This document shows, one piece after another, positions 13,466 to 27,007 of a DNA stretch of 64,000 nt. Made by a program: the position numbers and the translations under genes. The DNA is from Phoenix dactylifera. Its lineage: Eukaryota; Streptophyta; Magnoliopsida; Arecales; Arecaceae. The DNA lies in the NCBI RefSeq assembly GCF_009389715.1, contig NC_052392.1:33032125-33096124 (forward strand), in the 5' to 3' direction. The notes below the pieces were generated by a model. That model was not told the DNA's origin and did no database searches. It worked only from the letters and a program-made list of their open reading frames with translations. Numbering within the stretch: the first letter of the stretch is position 1; each line of letters begins with the position of its first letter.

Positions 13466-13500
13466 TCTCGCTTTCGGCTTTTGACTTGGAAATAGGAACA

Positions 13501-15500
13501 ACACGGAGAAGACAAGTTTGACGAAGCTTCTGGTTCTCGTTTATGGTAAAAAAAGTTCAGCCTGGTAGATTAAATTATTTTTTCATATCAGATAGGCAGA
13601 TTAAATTATTCGAAAATGTAATTGGCTGGTAGCGGCAGCCTTGACTAATCTGAGGGGAGTCATCAAAAAATAAATAATTACTGTTTATGAGAGCATGATT
13701 AAATAGTAATTATCTTTCTAACTTCTAGCATTATATAGCCTAACCATGACGCGCCGCTCGTCGGCGGTGTCGTTGTCATCTAATGAGAAGGTTAGCTTCT
13801 GTAGCAATTTTTATAATATAAAAAAGAAGAAAAAATTTGTACATATTCTCTATAATTATATCTCTAGAAATTTTTTTTCTATGTTCGAGCATTAATATTT
13901 TATCTAAGGTTAGGACATTCTAAGGTGTCTCCTTCAAAAGGATGACCATATAATGTAGTATGATATGAGTTGAAAGCATATGGCTTTGTTAGATAGATAT
14001 ACCATATAGATTCTAAATTGGCTGCTAACAAAAGGTGTGAGACGATGGTTTGGTTCGCGCAATCGTGATTAGTTAAGCTTCTCACATTAAATATTGGCGA
14101 GAAGCTAGAAAGAAATGAATGATTACTCATCTATTTTAGAGCATCGGGTAGACAAATTCATTAATAGGACATGCTATTTTGTTTAGGCTTCTCCTAATAG
14201 TATAACAAATATCATTAATTTTCGGAACCATCCATCTTAGATAGAATTGGTGAACCCTAACTCTTGCATGATTGCATTTCTACTTGTTGCCTTTCATGCC
14301 ATAGTGGAGGTTGGAGGGTTAACCTGCTACATAGAATACTGGAGGTTAATTGAACCACTGGAAGATAATTTTATTTTAATATATGATAGGTTATAAGTGT
14401 AATTAAGTTATGAAGCAAAATCAAAAGCGAGAACTCATCATCACCATTGGTGGTCCCTCATGGTGGACATGGTGCCGTGAAGAGTGTGAAAACTAATGAA
14501 TAAAAGCTAGCCTGACGACATTGCCATCATTCACTATGTGTGAAGGACACTCAATGCAGGAGGGCTGCCCGAAACCTCATGGAATGTATGACTTAAAAGA
14601 AGGAATAATAATGAACACAGCCCAATCTGGTTTGATCGAATCATGACCTCAATATTTAAGTCCTTCCTCACTAGATTAAGGCAAAAACACAAGCCAGAAT
14701 TAATACATATAACCATTCTTCCTCATACTTAATTGGGCTATGTAATCCTGAAAGCTTTAATTAAATTATAAGAAAATCGATTGGTTTGATTCCTCGCCAG
14801 AGAAATCATTAACTGAAGGTCTTAGAAATTATATACGTATATTTTTAAGGTGAGAAGCAATTTTTATAGTGATTTTTGTAGTAATATTCTTCTAAAAATT
14901 TGAATTTATGTGCATATGTTTTTAAAATTTATATTTATTTCTGTATCCTCATAAAATATTATTTTAGTACAGATACTTCTAATATAAAGATTTTTCTAAC
15001 ATCGTTAATAAAAAATATATTTATTTTAATTAAAAAAATAAAATTTTGAAATTATTTTTTTATATTTTAGTTATTTTAATTTAAAATCATTAATTTTTTA
15101 ACATGGGTATGTATGTAAAATAAAAATAAAAGAAGGGTAGGATAGCAAAAACAAATGTTTTATAAGGATATATATGCAAATATAAACTTGAGAGGGTATT
15201 TATATAAAATTTAATATTGAGAAGGGTGTCTATGAAAAAAAAAAATTATTTTTATATATCCACAGTCGGGTATTAAGACATAATTTATTAATGTCGAAAC
15301 ACCATCAAGAATATATATATAATTTAGGATAAAATTCAAAGTCATAGCACACGCCTTCTACCCTCCACCGCCCTTTTAGGTATTCTTTTTCTTGGGGAAA
15401 TTCCACAGTTTCGTGCTTTGGTGTCTCATTGATGTACAACACTAACGGAGGAATTTGAGGCGTTAATGGGGGCAGGAAAGCCTCGGTGGTACTGGAGAGC
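13501..15500. other. Intergenic DNA upstream of the TMK-like gene
   Basis: No gene is seen. The block at 14820-15250 is extremely AT-rich and repetitive in look (runs of TTTAAAATTT type). The last few hundred bases before 15900 are richer in GC and pyrimidines and probably hold the promoter and 5' leader of the receptor kinase gene, but no clear TATA box can be assigned. Confidence 0.5.
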
Positions 15501-15909
15501 AAGGGAAGCTTCTCCTTTGCTACAAAAAGTGGGTTCCTTTAGGTCTTAGGTCTTTAGTAAGAGATCTGAATCATATATTCCCTCTGCCCTCTCTTTTGAT
15601 GGCCTGAAAGCAAAAGGAATGGGATTGGGAGGAAAAATCCCAACCTAGATGGAGCTTTTGGTGTTCGAGGCCTGCGAGTATCTATTCCGTTCCTCCTTCC
15701 CATCTCTTTAGAAACCCTTGCAGATTATGTTAACTTAAAAGGATATCTGTTCAGCAATCAGAGAGTCTTCGATTGATGGCATGAAAAAGAAAAAGAAGCA
15801 AAAGGGTTGTAACCATTGTAAGCATCTTGCTCTTGCTCAATTTCTTCTTGCTATTGGATTTTAGCTGGTCTCGATGTTTATTTTTGCTTTGAATGGTAGA
15901 GTGGCTGCC

Positions 15910-18900
15910 ATGAGGGCTTGGACCAGTCGTCTTCTTCTTCTTCTTCTTCTTCTCTGTGCAATTTTGTGCTTCATTTCGGCGGTTTTGGGCGACACCGACC
16001 AGAATGACATGGCCATCCTCGACGAATTCCGGAAGGGATTGGACAATCCGGAGCTCCTGCAATGGCCGGCCGGCAGCACCGACCCCTGCGGCGAGAAGTG
16101 GAAACATGTCTTCTGTGCGGGCTCCCGGGTAGCCCAGATCCAGGTCGCGAATCTTGGACTGAGTGGTTCTCTCCCCCAGGATTTGAATAAACTCCAGATG
16201 CTCAGCAATGTTGGCCTTCAGAGAAACAAATTCAGTGGAAAGTTGCCAACTTTCAGCGGGCTGTCCAACTTGCAGTATGCCTATCTCAGCGGCAATCAGT
16301 TCGACACCATTCCCTCCGATTTCTTCGTCGGCCTCACCGAATTGCAGGTCATGTCTTTGGATGAGAACCCCTTGAATCAGAGCACCGGGTGGACGCTGCC
16401 TCAGGAGTTGGAGAATTCAGCTCAGCTGATGAATCTCACATTGAGTACTTGTAATCTTGTCGGCCCGCTGCCGGACTTCTTGGGGAGGATGTCTTCCCTG
16501 AGAGTTTTGGAGCTGTCCTACAACAATCTCTCGGGCGAGATCCCGGCGACTTTCTCCGGGTCGAGCCTGCAAATTCTGTGGCTGAACAACCAGGATGGGC
16601 TGGGGTTCAATGGCTCCATCGATGTCATCGCCTCCATGACGGCCCTTACCCAGGTCTGGCTTCATGGAAATGGCTTTACTGGTCCGATCCCGAGCGGGAT
16701 TGGGGCCTGCACTTCTTTGACGCAGCTGTCGCTCAATGGAAACCAGCTCGTCGGCATCATTCCGGAGAATTTGACCGCTCTGCCGGAGCTCCAGTCGCTG
16801 AAATTGGATAACAATGCTTTCATGGGCCCTATTCCAAAAGTGAAATACAACTTCACTTACTCTCAGAATTCCTTTTGCCAGTCCACTCCCGGGCTTCCCT
16901 GCTCGCCCGAAGTCACCGCACTTCTGGACTTCCTCCAAGGTGTGAATTACCCGCTGAAGCTCGCTAAATTATGGTCTGGTAATGATCCTTGCTCTGGCTG
17001 GTTAGGGATATCCTGCTCTGCTAATAAGGTGTCGGTCATAAATCTGCCTAACTATCAATTGGATGGCACCATCAGCCCTTCCCTTGGTCAATTAGATTCT
17101 CTCACCGACATCAAACTTGATGGAAACAATCTTACTGGCACGATTCCTCAAAATTTAACAAGCTTGAAATCCCTAAAAATGTTGAATCTTTCTTCAAACA
17201 ATCTCTCTCCTCCTGCTCCCAAGTTCAGTAATGATGTGACAGTACTTGTTCATGGAAATCCATTATTCACAACTTCTAATTCTTCAGGATCTCCATCTGG
17301 CAACGGCTCCCCATCACCTCCCGGAAGTTCATCTTCCTCTCCTAGTGGTGGGAGATCTGGATCAAATACTAGCTCAAAAAATTCTAATAAGGTGAATGTT
17401 CTGATAATTGCTGTTCCAGTTGGAGTTGGTGTTTCGATCATAGGACTAGTCTCTCTACTCTTGTTCTGGCGCCAGAAGAGGAAAGAGAGCGCTTTTACAG
17501 CACCAAGTTCAATTGTTATCCACCCTAAAGACCCATCTGATGAGGACAACATGGTCAAAATTGTGGTTGTAAATAATGCCAGCAACAGCACAGCTGGTAG
17601 TGATCTTCAGACTGGAATGGATGGTGGTGCAAGCAACCTTCATGTGATCGATGGAGGGAACTTGGTAATATCAGTGCAAGTTCTTCGTAATGCAACACGA
17701 AATTTTGCCCCAGAAAATGTCCTTGGAAAGGGTGGATTTGGGGTAGTTTATAGAGGAGAACTGCATGATGGAACGATGATAGCAGTTAAGAGAATGGAGG
17801 CTGCTGTTTTGAGTAATAAGGCTTTAGATGAATTCCAGGCAGAAATTGCGGTTCTTACAAAGGTCCGACACCGTAATTTAGTATCCATATTGGGTTATTC
17901 TGTGGAAGGCAATGAGAGGCTTCTAGTTTATGAGTACATGCCACAAGGAGCTTTGAGCAGGCATCTTTTTCAGTGGAAGCAGCTCAATTTGGAGCCATTG
18001 TCTTGGAAAAAGAGGCTTAATATTGCACTGGATGTTGCACGTGGGATGGAGTATCTTCATAGCTTGGCTCATCAGTCCTTCATCCACAGAGACCTTAAGC
18101 CATCAAATATACTTCTTAGTGATGACTACAGGGCAAAAGTTGCAGATTTTGGGCTTGTTAAGCTCGCACCCGATGGAAAAAATTCTGTAGCGACTAGGCT
18201 TGCAGGAACGTTTGGATATCTGGCTCCTGAATATGCTGGTAAGGGTTCTCAATTTTTTTTTCCAACTAAATATGAATAGACATATGATCTGCTAATCATA
18301 ATTCAAAAGAAAAAGGAGATTCAACTTTGGATGTTTGGGACTAAATTTGGACTTGTGGATAAAATGTTTAAAGATTGTCTTTTGCAGGTGGTTGTGGGGT
18401 TCTAGCTTACTCAATTTAATTTTTTTTATTATATGGAGCACATCTGTATGCAATTTGCACTTCTTAAATGTTGCATATCTTTCCCCTGTATATCTTTGTT
18501 TTCCATTTCGTTCTGTGCTCATTCATGTAAAAGATTTTCAGACTATACGGATTGATGGGGTTATCTTACGGGCCCTTAATTTGTTGTTAAGAGCTTCTGA
18601 CATGCTTGTTATTTTTATAGAAATAATCTGATGACTATCTGGACATAATTGAATTTTTGAAAAAAAAAAATCTCAACCCTGATATATGGAGATTAAACTC
18701 CATTAATTTATGTAAGTATGCCCTTCATGATTTTTTTTTGGATTGTATTGGAACTAAAGTTTGACAATGATATTATGCATGCTCTAATGCTAATATATTT
18801 GTCCACAGATTCAGTTTTTAATCTTTGCTAGGTAGTTTATATCGTATATAATTGTTTCTGTGAAATCTGAAACTACTTCTTAAGATATGTCTATCATCGA

Positions 18901-19563
18901 TCTTTTCTGAAGACTCCTTCACATAACAAACAGTGAACAAGTTACTATTCTAGCTTAATGCTGAAACCAATTTTTTGTTCATCTTATTTTAGCAAATTAT
19001 TTTATGAAAGCAACCATATTGATTCAAATATTGCTGTCTTGATTATAACAGTGACTGGAAAAATCACAACAAAGGCTGATGTCTTCAGTTTTGGAGTAGT
19101 GCTAATGGAGCTAGTGACTGGTTTGGCGGCACTTGATGAGGACCGGCCTGAGGAAAGCCGTTATCTAGCTTCTTGGTTTTATTACATGAAAACCAGTAAG
19201 GAGAAGCTCAAGGCTGTCATTGACTCATCGCTTGATGTCACGGATGAGGCCTTTGAAAGTATATCGGTCATTGCAGAGCTTGCAGGCCATTGTGCTGCAC
19301 GAGAACCTCACCAACGGCCTGACATGGGCTATGCAGTAAATGTGCTTGCTCCACTGGTTGAGAAATGGAAGCCTATGAATGATGATCAAGAAGAAAGTTT
19401 GGGCATTGACTTGCGCCAACCCCTCCTTCAAATGGTAAAAGGATGGCAAGCGGCTGATGGCACCACAAATGTCAGTTCAGTAAGCCTTGATGACAGTAAG
19501 GGAAGCATTCCAGCCAGGCCTGCTGGATTTGCGGAGTCCTTCACTTCTGCAGATGGCCGGTGA
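15910..19563 (+). CDS. TMK: TMK-type leucine-rich-repeat receptor-like kinase
   Basis: There are two exons, 15910-18238 and 19052-19563, giving 946 aa. The 813-bp phase-1 intron has a GTAAGG donor, a TTATAACAG acceptor, and joins LAPEYA to VTGKITTKADV. A hydrophobic signal peptide (residues 1 to about 26, a leucine run) precedes two LRR blocks. These are split by a non-LRR island with a second cysteine pair (NDPCSGWLGISC near residue 358; the first is DPCGEKWKHVFC near 58), the hallmark of the TMK family. The transmembrane helix lies at about 496-518. The kinase domain has GKGGFGVVY (about 605), VAIK lysine 627, HRDLKPSN with D728 and DFG with D746, all intact. The C-terminus, GFAESFTSADGR, is the family's conserved tail. 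Known TMKs act at the plasma membrane in auxin signalling with ABP1-type proteins and AHA proton pumps. An in-frame upstream ATG (15874) would put polar residues before the signal peptide, so 15910 is preferred. Which paralogue it is remains unresolved. Confidence 0.95.
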
Positions 19564-22500
19564 ATAAGCTTAGTACGTGTCCTTTGCTTGTTGTAATTTT
19601 CGTGTTAGCAAATCCTTCTTATCTTATTTTTTAATCCATATAATTAGAGATATTTTGAGAGACTTAATGTTTGCGTCAAAGTTTGTGTTTTTTCTATTTG
19701 GTTCTGTAATTGTTAATGGTGAATGAAGCTAGATGTCTCTTGCTAATGCTATCCTATATCAAAATATATGTGTTCAGTCCTCTCTGTTCGGCCTGTTTCT
19801 CTGGAAATGGTGTAAATAGTAAGAGAGATCATGAACTTTTGCTGCCTTGGTTTGCTTTCAATAGCTGTGATATGTGCAAATTTAATGTGATAGGATCGCC
19901 GTTTCATGAAAATTCGTTCAAATTGGTAGCCAAAAATATGAAGAAAAATTAATCTTTATGCAGTTTTCTGCTCATTTTTATGACATTTTGCAATCCAAGT
20001 CTTTTTTCTGAAAATGAAATATGTTACATCGAACCTCTTGATCCGGGCTGTTGAAACTTGAAACAGTAGTTTGTTTCATCTTCAAGAAAATAAATAGCCA
20101 AACCATCTCTTATCTCTATATCCTTGGGTCCCATCCTATTTTTATCTTGTTGTCAACTTATTCTTTTTATCTCTTGCTGCTTTCTATTGGATGTTTTCAT
20201 CATTGGTGTGTGTAAATCTCGATTGTTATGCTGGCCAATCTTGCATGCCAATTAAACTGGAGGCACAGCTCCGAAATATTTTTTGTTCCCTTTCCACCAT
20301 TATTCAATGCAAGAATCCTACAGTGGTGTCAAGCAAAGCTACCTACCTGTCTTCTCCCAATGTTCTCTCTTCCAAAGGTCAAGATCAAAGTTTGACAAAA
20401 GACAGCAGAACCAGCTGTTCTCTTCTTATGAACAGTGCTCGAGGAACAAGTATTGTTGCCAGGGTTACAAAAAGACATCTATTAATGGTTGGATTCCTCT
20501 TTTCCACAAAGACTGATTGCATTCTTGAAGCAAGTTGTTAACAACTATGAATTAGGACAAAGCAATGAGGTTTTGCAATTGAAAGCTAAGTTGAAATATA
20601 CTTAGAAGCTCAGATATTAATCTTGTCATAAGAGTCAAATCAACCACTGGACATCCTTTTGGCTTGTGGGTGGGTCGACAAATGGACACCGGTGGAAAGG
20701 GAAAGGGGGTTTGTCTCTGTTGTTCTGTTAGACGAAGTCTCGGTCTTCAGTTGGATTGGCTCGTCTAAACATCTGCCTGTCACTGAAAGAATTATTTTTT
20801 TTTTTTGCTGAAAGTCACTGAAAGAATTATTGAGATAGAATGAATCAAATGCCTTTGGATGACATCTCCTGCTTGTGCTGTTAGACAGAGAGAGAGAGAG
20901 AGTTTTCTATTATAAAGGATGGGCCTCTTCTGGCACATTACCATGTGTTTGAGCTACAGAATGGTGTCATGGAGAGGACTCTTCCTGTGTAGGTGTGTGA
21001 AGAAAATGATCAGTGTCGCAAAAAATGACAATCTCCTTGTGCTTTTTCTTGACCTACCATTCTGGTCATGGCATTGTTGTTTGGAAAAGAAGAATATGAG
21101 ATGATGCATGAAATGGTTATTTGTTCAAAGGGACAGTTCCATGGAGTTGTTATGGAAGTAGTAGATACCTAGATATAATCATGGCGTCTTTATATAATGT
21201 TGAAACTCTTAAATCATCTTTTAGATGGATGCATGCCAATATATTCTTCATTGATTTTGAAATAGCTCCCAATCTGATGAATGGAGTAATAACTTTTGTG
21301 AGCGAAGAGATGATGAGGATCCAATGAATTCTTTAAGTTAATGGCTCATCCAATATATTTATCCAATATCATGCAAGCTAAAATTTGCAAAATAATTGAC
21401 ATGTTATTAACTGGGTTTGATATAAAATTTATGTTAGTCTTGTACCTTTTATTGGACTCTTAATTGGAGGTTGAAGGTTGATGTTCATCTCTCCTCTTTG
21501 AAGTGGAAGATAAAATATTTTGATAACTGTAAATATTTTGGATTGGCTGAATCTTGTGTCTTTTTTTCTTCCCCGGTTCCGGGTTGAATTAGCTTAGATT
21601 TGATCGATCATTTTCTAAACTTTCTTAGATGTTCTAGATCATATTCATTGCTTCTAGGATTTCATTGATTCATTTTTTTTTTTTGTCTTTTTTTATGGGA
21701 TCATGCCAGACTCATTGCATTTGTGGTTTAAACTACAAGGCATTGAAAAAGGCATATGATTAAAATAATCAACACCAATAGAAGGCAATTAGCAATTTGA
21801 TTAGAAAGTCATACATCAACATGTTGGTATCAAGTGAGCTTCTTTAACTATGTATTACATAACATTTTATGCGGTGTTACTCATATTGTCCCTGGACTAC
21901 CAAAAGAAATTATCATCCCTTCTACTTTTGCCATCATGCATGCACCACATGCCTCATGTGATTCAACAGACATCCTCTTGTCGACTTAATCTTTTATTAG
22001 CTATGTGTGAGTACATGATTCAAGCTTGCAATTTTCTCGAAGCATGCAAGAAAAATTATTAGATCCACGGTTTAATTTGTTTAGACCTTGCCTTCAAGCT
22101 GCAATGTAGTATAGTAAATCTCACATAATGGCGGATGCCAGCATCTCCGCGTGGACTTGTAATGAGTTGATCATAGGAAAAAAATAGAGAATTTTCTTTT
22201 TTCAACTTAAGGACCACTACAAGTTTTTCTTTCAAAAATACAATAATTTCTTTTTATTTTTATTTTTGCGCAAAGAATCTAATTTCGAACTTACTAAAAT
22301 GCCCAAGTGTTGATCCACATCATGCATGAATGAACCCATAACTAATATATAAGAAAAATGCTTCATGATGCACATCATTTGCACATGAAAAGTTTATTAG
22401 CAATTTCACAATCACTGCTCCTGATGTTTCAGTAGTCTTTGAAGTTGCACCAGTCATGGCAAGAGAATATTCTTTATGCACAATGATATAAGCCATAATA

Positions 22501-23241
22501 TTACTTCCAAAATATATCAACTATTAGTATATCACATCAACGTAAGAAAACAACCAAAAAAAATTGTTGGAGTTTTAACTTAAAAAAATAATTTTAAAAA
22601 ATAAATATACCAACTTTATTTTCTAAATTTTAGACGTTTAAAAATTTTAAAACTCTTATCCTTTTCTCCGTACGCTTTTTTTTTAAGAAGGTCCTAGTTT
22701 CCGTAGACCGTAGGTTCCAGTTTCTATAGGATACGATGTTTTTGAAGCATCGGACAGATTCTATCCTTTTTTTTCCCCTTTCTTTCAAACTTTTTCTTTT
22801 CATTTGGGCATCTGAAGGAGTCAATCGGCTCAAGCCTCTCCAGCGATGGTGCTCGTTAGAAGAGAATCGGGCTGAGCCGGATTGTTGTATCTTGAGAATA
22901 AGATCGTTGCAAATCTGCACGTAAGAGACAAAACACATTCTTAGGATAATATATATCACATAACTTAATTCACGCAAGCTCTTTTTTATCTTTTAATTTT
23001 TTTTATATAATAGTTTTTAGATAAAATATTAAAAAAAAAAGAAACAACAAAAGCAAGTAAAGGTCAACTTTAATTTAGAAATAGAGATAAGAGGGAAATT
23101 ATTTGAAGTACAGGCTTACCTAAAGCTAGCCGCGTGGTGCGGTGATTGCGGAGACCACCAAGCGTCCACGACCATGACATCTAGAAGCAGTTTTCGCGGC
23201 GCGTATCATGCACGACGAAAGTCTCTTTCTCCTCGTTTCGT
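19564..23241. other. 3' flank of the TMK-like gene and intergenic DNA
   Basis: The first 200-400 bases are likely 3' untranslated sequence; no single polyadenylation signal can be fixed. Beyond that the sequence is AT-rich with short open frames, a short GA run (about 20886-20902) and no recognisable gene or element. A frame at 20191-20541 is open for 116 codons but resembles nothing I know. Confidence 0.5.
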
Positions 23242-23714
23242 TCTCACCAACTTCCACACTTTTTTCGAGCACAGCTGTTAACCCGACTCCATGCTTGACC
23301 GAGGATCCTCTGCGGTGCAGCTGTTGCAAGTATAATTCTCAACCACTATAAATAGCTACAATATTTTTTTTATCATCATGATATGCTGTGCATCGCACGA
23401 TATCTATTGTGTATTCCATAAATGAATAAAAGTTGTCCGTCTCTGAAATAGATAACATAGTGGCTATCTATGACCAAAGCTCTCACCAACTTCCACACTT
23501 TTTTCTAACACAACTGTTAACATGATTTCATGTTTGACCGAGGATCCTCTACGGTGCAGCTGTTGCAATGTATAATTCTGAACCACTATAAATAGCCACA
23601 ATAATTTTTTTTTATCATCATAATATGTTGTGCGTCGCACGATATCTGTAGTGTATTTTAGAAATGAAAAAAGCTGTTCGTCTTCGAAATGGATAATATA
23701 GTGGCTATCTATGA
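23242..23714. repeat. Tandem duplication, about 239-bp period, each with a TATA-like box
   Basis: Copy 1 (about 23242-23473) and copy 2 (about 23481-23714) align throughout. Both begin TCTCACCAACTTCCACAC, contain GACCGAGGATCCTCT and CCACTATAAATAGC, and end GTGGCTATCTATGA. They differ by scattered substitutions and small gaps, so the duplication is not recent. Each carries a CTATAAATAG box of promoter type. No coding sequence follows on the plus strand that I can recognise. Confidence 0.85.
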
Positions 23715-23861
23715 TGGTATAAAATTTTGCAGTGCAGATATCTCTCTCTTTGAAAAGTTTTTTTTTTTTTTTCCGATAACATGTATCCTATACTCATGCA
23801 TTTCTATTTCCATACTTTGTATAAGGATCCATACGGACATGTGTTTATGGGTTGTGACAAA

Positions 23862-24162
23862 TGGTATTAGAGCGGACCCGGCTCCATAACCTATGTGGAC
23901 TAGGGGACACTGCAGTACGGATCCATTGAAGCTGACCACGGGCCAATCGTGATATTTGTGATTAGATTTGAATGAATTTGAACCCTTAGTCTAACGATGA
24001 TGTCAGGGCTTGAACGAGAAGAGTATGTAAGGACCTGTGCAGGCATGTGTTTAGTCCCACATCGGTTATTCGCTGAATAGATCCTGTGTATTTATACAGG
24101 ATCAAAGAATCCAAATAATACTTTCTGATTAGCCATTTTGGATGAGGTCCTGGGCTGTGACA
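23862..24162 (+). mobile_element. TRIM-like element: primer-binding site and 137-bp LTR
   Basis: TGGTATTAGAGC at 23862-23873 matches the plant initiator-tRNA-Met primer-binding site (usual TGGTATCAGAGC) at 11 of 12 positions. It stands just after GGGTTGTGACA, which resembles the end of an LTR. After about 150 bp of noncoding DNA comes an LTR-like unit, 24026-24162, from TGTAAGGACC to GGGCTGTGACA. It contains AGTCCCACATCGG, a motif typical of small plant LTR elements. The 5' LTR appears mostly lost. A diverged relative lies at 33939-34209. With no coding capacity it fits a terminal-repeat retrotransposon in miniature. Confidence 0.65.
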
Positions 24163-26140
24163 CTTCGAATCTCCGCAAGAAGAAAATATCTTTCAGTTTT
24201 ATCCTCCTCTTTTGTGAAAGAGAAGACATGAGTGAGGGCAGGCTTGCGCCGAGTTGGGTGATGCGCACACGATTCCACCGCGACCAATGCTAAGGACTTG
24301 CAATGCACATGCCTTTCTTGAGAAAGAGAGAAGGGAGGAAAAGGGTCGGACCCTTCTTTTGAGGTTTTTGTTTTTTTAAAGACATGGAATAAGAATAGGA
24401 TCCATAATGAAGTAGAACTAGAAGATGGAGATGCATCAATGAGAAGTTCTAATGATGATGGTAGAGACAAAGAAGAGTGGTTTAAGCTATATATCCTTTA
24501 TAAAAGAACACACCTTTAGCTTTGGACGTTGGAAAATAAAGCCTGTGCCAATTCCTCTCATTTTTCTTATTATGCTTCCTTTCTTTGGCTTGCAACTCCC
24601 ATTTAAGTAAATCAAAGATATACAAGGTATAGTATGATTAAGTGCTCAGACAACAAGTCGAATAATGTGATTGAGTGCCAGATCCCATGGTTCTGCAATG
24701 CTAGGGAAATTTGAGGACAACATCATATCAAGAGCATAGCATTATAAAAACCAGCATCAGGCAAGTGCTATATACCAATAAGGTGAGGAAGTATGGATGG
24801 TTCCAACCTTCTATCAAATTAAAAAATGTTGCATATAACTTTATTGATTGTATGTTTCCTTTCTTTGATTTTGTGGTTTATCGGCAGGCTCCTAAATTTA
24901 TCTGTTTTTTTTTTCGTAAACAAAAATGTAATAAGTAAAGAGGATTTAATATTTTTCAGTGAAGTATTAAATCAGGTTCACATAATTTAGTTCTTGAGAT
25001 TAAAAGGTTTAAAGGAGGCAAATTAGGTAATTAAGTGAAAGGGTCAGTTATTGTGCACATAACTTTAGCATGAGCAATGATCCTACAACAAAATTAGCCT
25101 GATTAGCAATCCTAATAAGAGTTCAATAAGGGGCAAGCCAATAAATTTCAAAGGGGATATGATTGGTAATATGACTAAGTCCAAATTATACCTGGATTAG
25201 GAAAAGAAAGGAAATCTGTTGGATTATATCTTGTCTGGTTTGGGCATCCAAAAAGACTACATACTTCCTTTCTCCAAAAAAGCTACATATTCTTTTGAAG
25301 AACCTGCATGTCAGTTTTTGGTCTTTCTCTCTTTATGTAACCTTCGGTTGATATAATGGTAAAGGCAGATCAAACTAATATAATGGAGAAATTCCAATTG
25401 AGATATTATATAATTATCACATATTCTTAGGGCATTAGAGAAAATCCAAAAAGAAAATGATATAACTTACACCATAGAATGGTTAAGTTTAATAAATTAA
25501 AGACCAGCATTCCCTTACTTCCACGAGTGGTTGTTAAGGTGGGAGAGAGCGTAGACAGAGCATGAGGTATTCTAAAATACTTCTTTTTTTTTAGAATCAA
25601 AAAATAGTAAGTTAGAAGCACTTTATGGGTCAAATATTATAAGATACATCCTAAATTGTTAAATTTTCTTGAGAAAAATTTATTTGTGTCAACTCAGATT
25701 GCCTGAGTATCAGCTTTATACCGTTTATAGGCTTGTTTGTTCATGAGATAAGATTTTGCAGACACATGTAAATCTTTTATACTCAGAATTTAGAAACCTT
25801 TTCAATACAACCTACCCGGTAAAGAGGTATATTGGATTTTATTCTAGATATATTTTGTGATGTCGAATTGCAAAAACTAGCAAGAGGTTCTCCATTCTTC
25901 TTTGCTCCGTCTTGGGCCGGGTGGCAGCCCCGACCCAAGCGAGAGTGCAATGTGTCTGGACGCTCAAGATCGTAAATGGATTTGGATACCATTCTTATAG
26001 CATCAATCTAACACATTATGAACCGATTAAGCTAACTTTTATTTAAAGGAACAAAATTAATTCCAAATAGAAAGCCGATAAAGGTCGAATGAAAAGAATC
26101 CAAAAACAATGTCAAAAACAAAAGAACAGAAACCGAGAGA
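24163..26140. other. Intergenic DNA, no gene seen
   Basis: This is AT-rich sequence with only short frames. Nothing beyond simple A/T runs could be recognised. Confidence 0.5.
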
Positions 26141-26975
26141 GAGATTGTCACGCCCTAAATTTGGAGCATAATATGGCCGTGCTACCGAGGGATACAACCC
26201 ATGATAATACAAAGCCAACATTACATTTAGCTATGAAATCCATAGAATAAATAGAAATCTAATTTATTATTCTTTATATGTAACTAATATTGGTTCGGAG
26301 CATCTAAATCCAAACATAAATACCAAATTCATAATCCTCAATATTCAAAAAATTATTGTCTACAAATTCATAGTCAATTTAACATATTAAAATCTTTCTA
26401 CAAAATCACTAAGTTTGCTAGCTGGAACTCCAAGCTTAGATCAACCTTTCATTCTACTGATCCTATTCGAATGGAGAGAGAAAAATAAAAATAGAGATAT
26501 ATGAGCAATACAGCTCAGTAAGTAAATATTTCACTATCCTATCGCATCAAGCATAAGTTTTTCCATTCCAATGCATTATTTAAGAAAAATAACAGATATT
26601 CTAAAGTAAGCATTTTATAATACAGTATATTAAAATAAGTAATAAAGCATATCATACGTGAGCAAATCATTCATCTTTTATAAACATAGTTCTATTTGTA
26701 TGCAAATAAATTTGTAAATCATTCTTCATGTTATTTAATCCTATCATAGATCAAAATATTTCTTACATATATTCGTGCCATGGTCACTATAACCCACGAC
26801 AAGGACATCTTCATAATCGACAAGATATCATAGTTCATATTTGTTACCAACTTTAACTCGTTGACAGAAAGCCATTTTTTTTGGATGCTACCTTCAAGGT
26901 GTCGATTGGCCCCCATTTCTAGGAGTGGTCTTAGCAATTTGAGAGTCTTTAGAAAGCTTATATCTTTTTTTTCAA

Positions 26976-26981
<6 letters not shown>

Positions 26982-27007
<26 letters not shown>
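26982..27007. repeat. (AT)13 microsatellite within the solo LTR
   Basis: An uninterrupted AT run lies inside the LTR. Confidence 0.95.

Larger units (their letters stand above)
12990..13500. promoter_or_regulatory. Orphan GC-rich island with TCP-type sites
   Basis: This block is clearly GC-richer than its AT-rich surroundings. It contains three related boxes: GGGGCCCCACAA (about 13058), GTGGGTCCCACAT (about 13092) and GTGGACCCCACG (about 13173). GGNCCCAC and GTGGNCCC are the known binding sites of class I and class II TCP factors. An inverted CCGTTGGATCG repeat follows. Frames of 65-164 codons are open across it on both strands, but none resembles a known protein and they overlap each other, as expected of GC-rich noncoding DNA. 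It lies 2.4 kb upstream of the TMK-like gene. A promoter or decayed gene start is possible; neither is proven. Confidence 0.3.

Noticed and set aside
12990..13484. 164-codon open frame in the GC-rich island
   Set aside because: Overlapping frames of similar length are open on both strands, the product is low in recognisable structure, and the composition explains the lack of stops.
15874..15909. Upstream in-frame ATG of the receptor kinase
   Set aside because: Starting there would place 12 residues with an Asn and Arg before the signal peptide; the ATG at 15910 gives a standard signal sequence.
20191..20541. 116-codon frame downstream of the TMK-like gene
   Set aside because: No recognisable domain and no splice-linked neighbours; probably chance.
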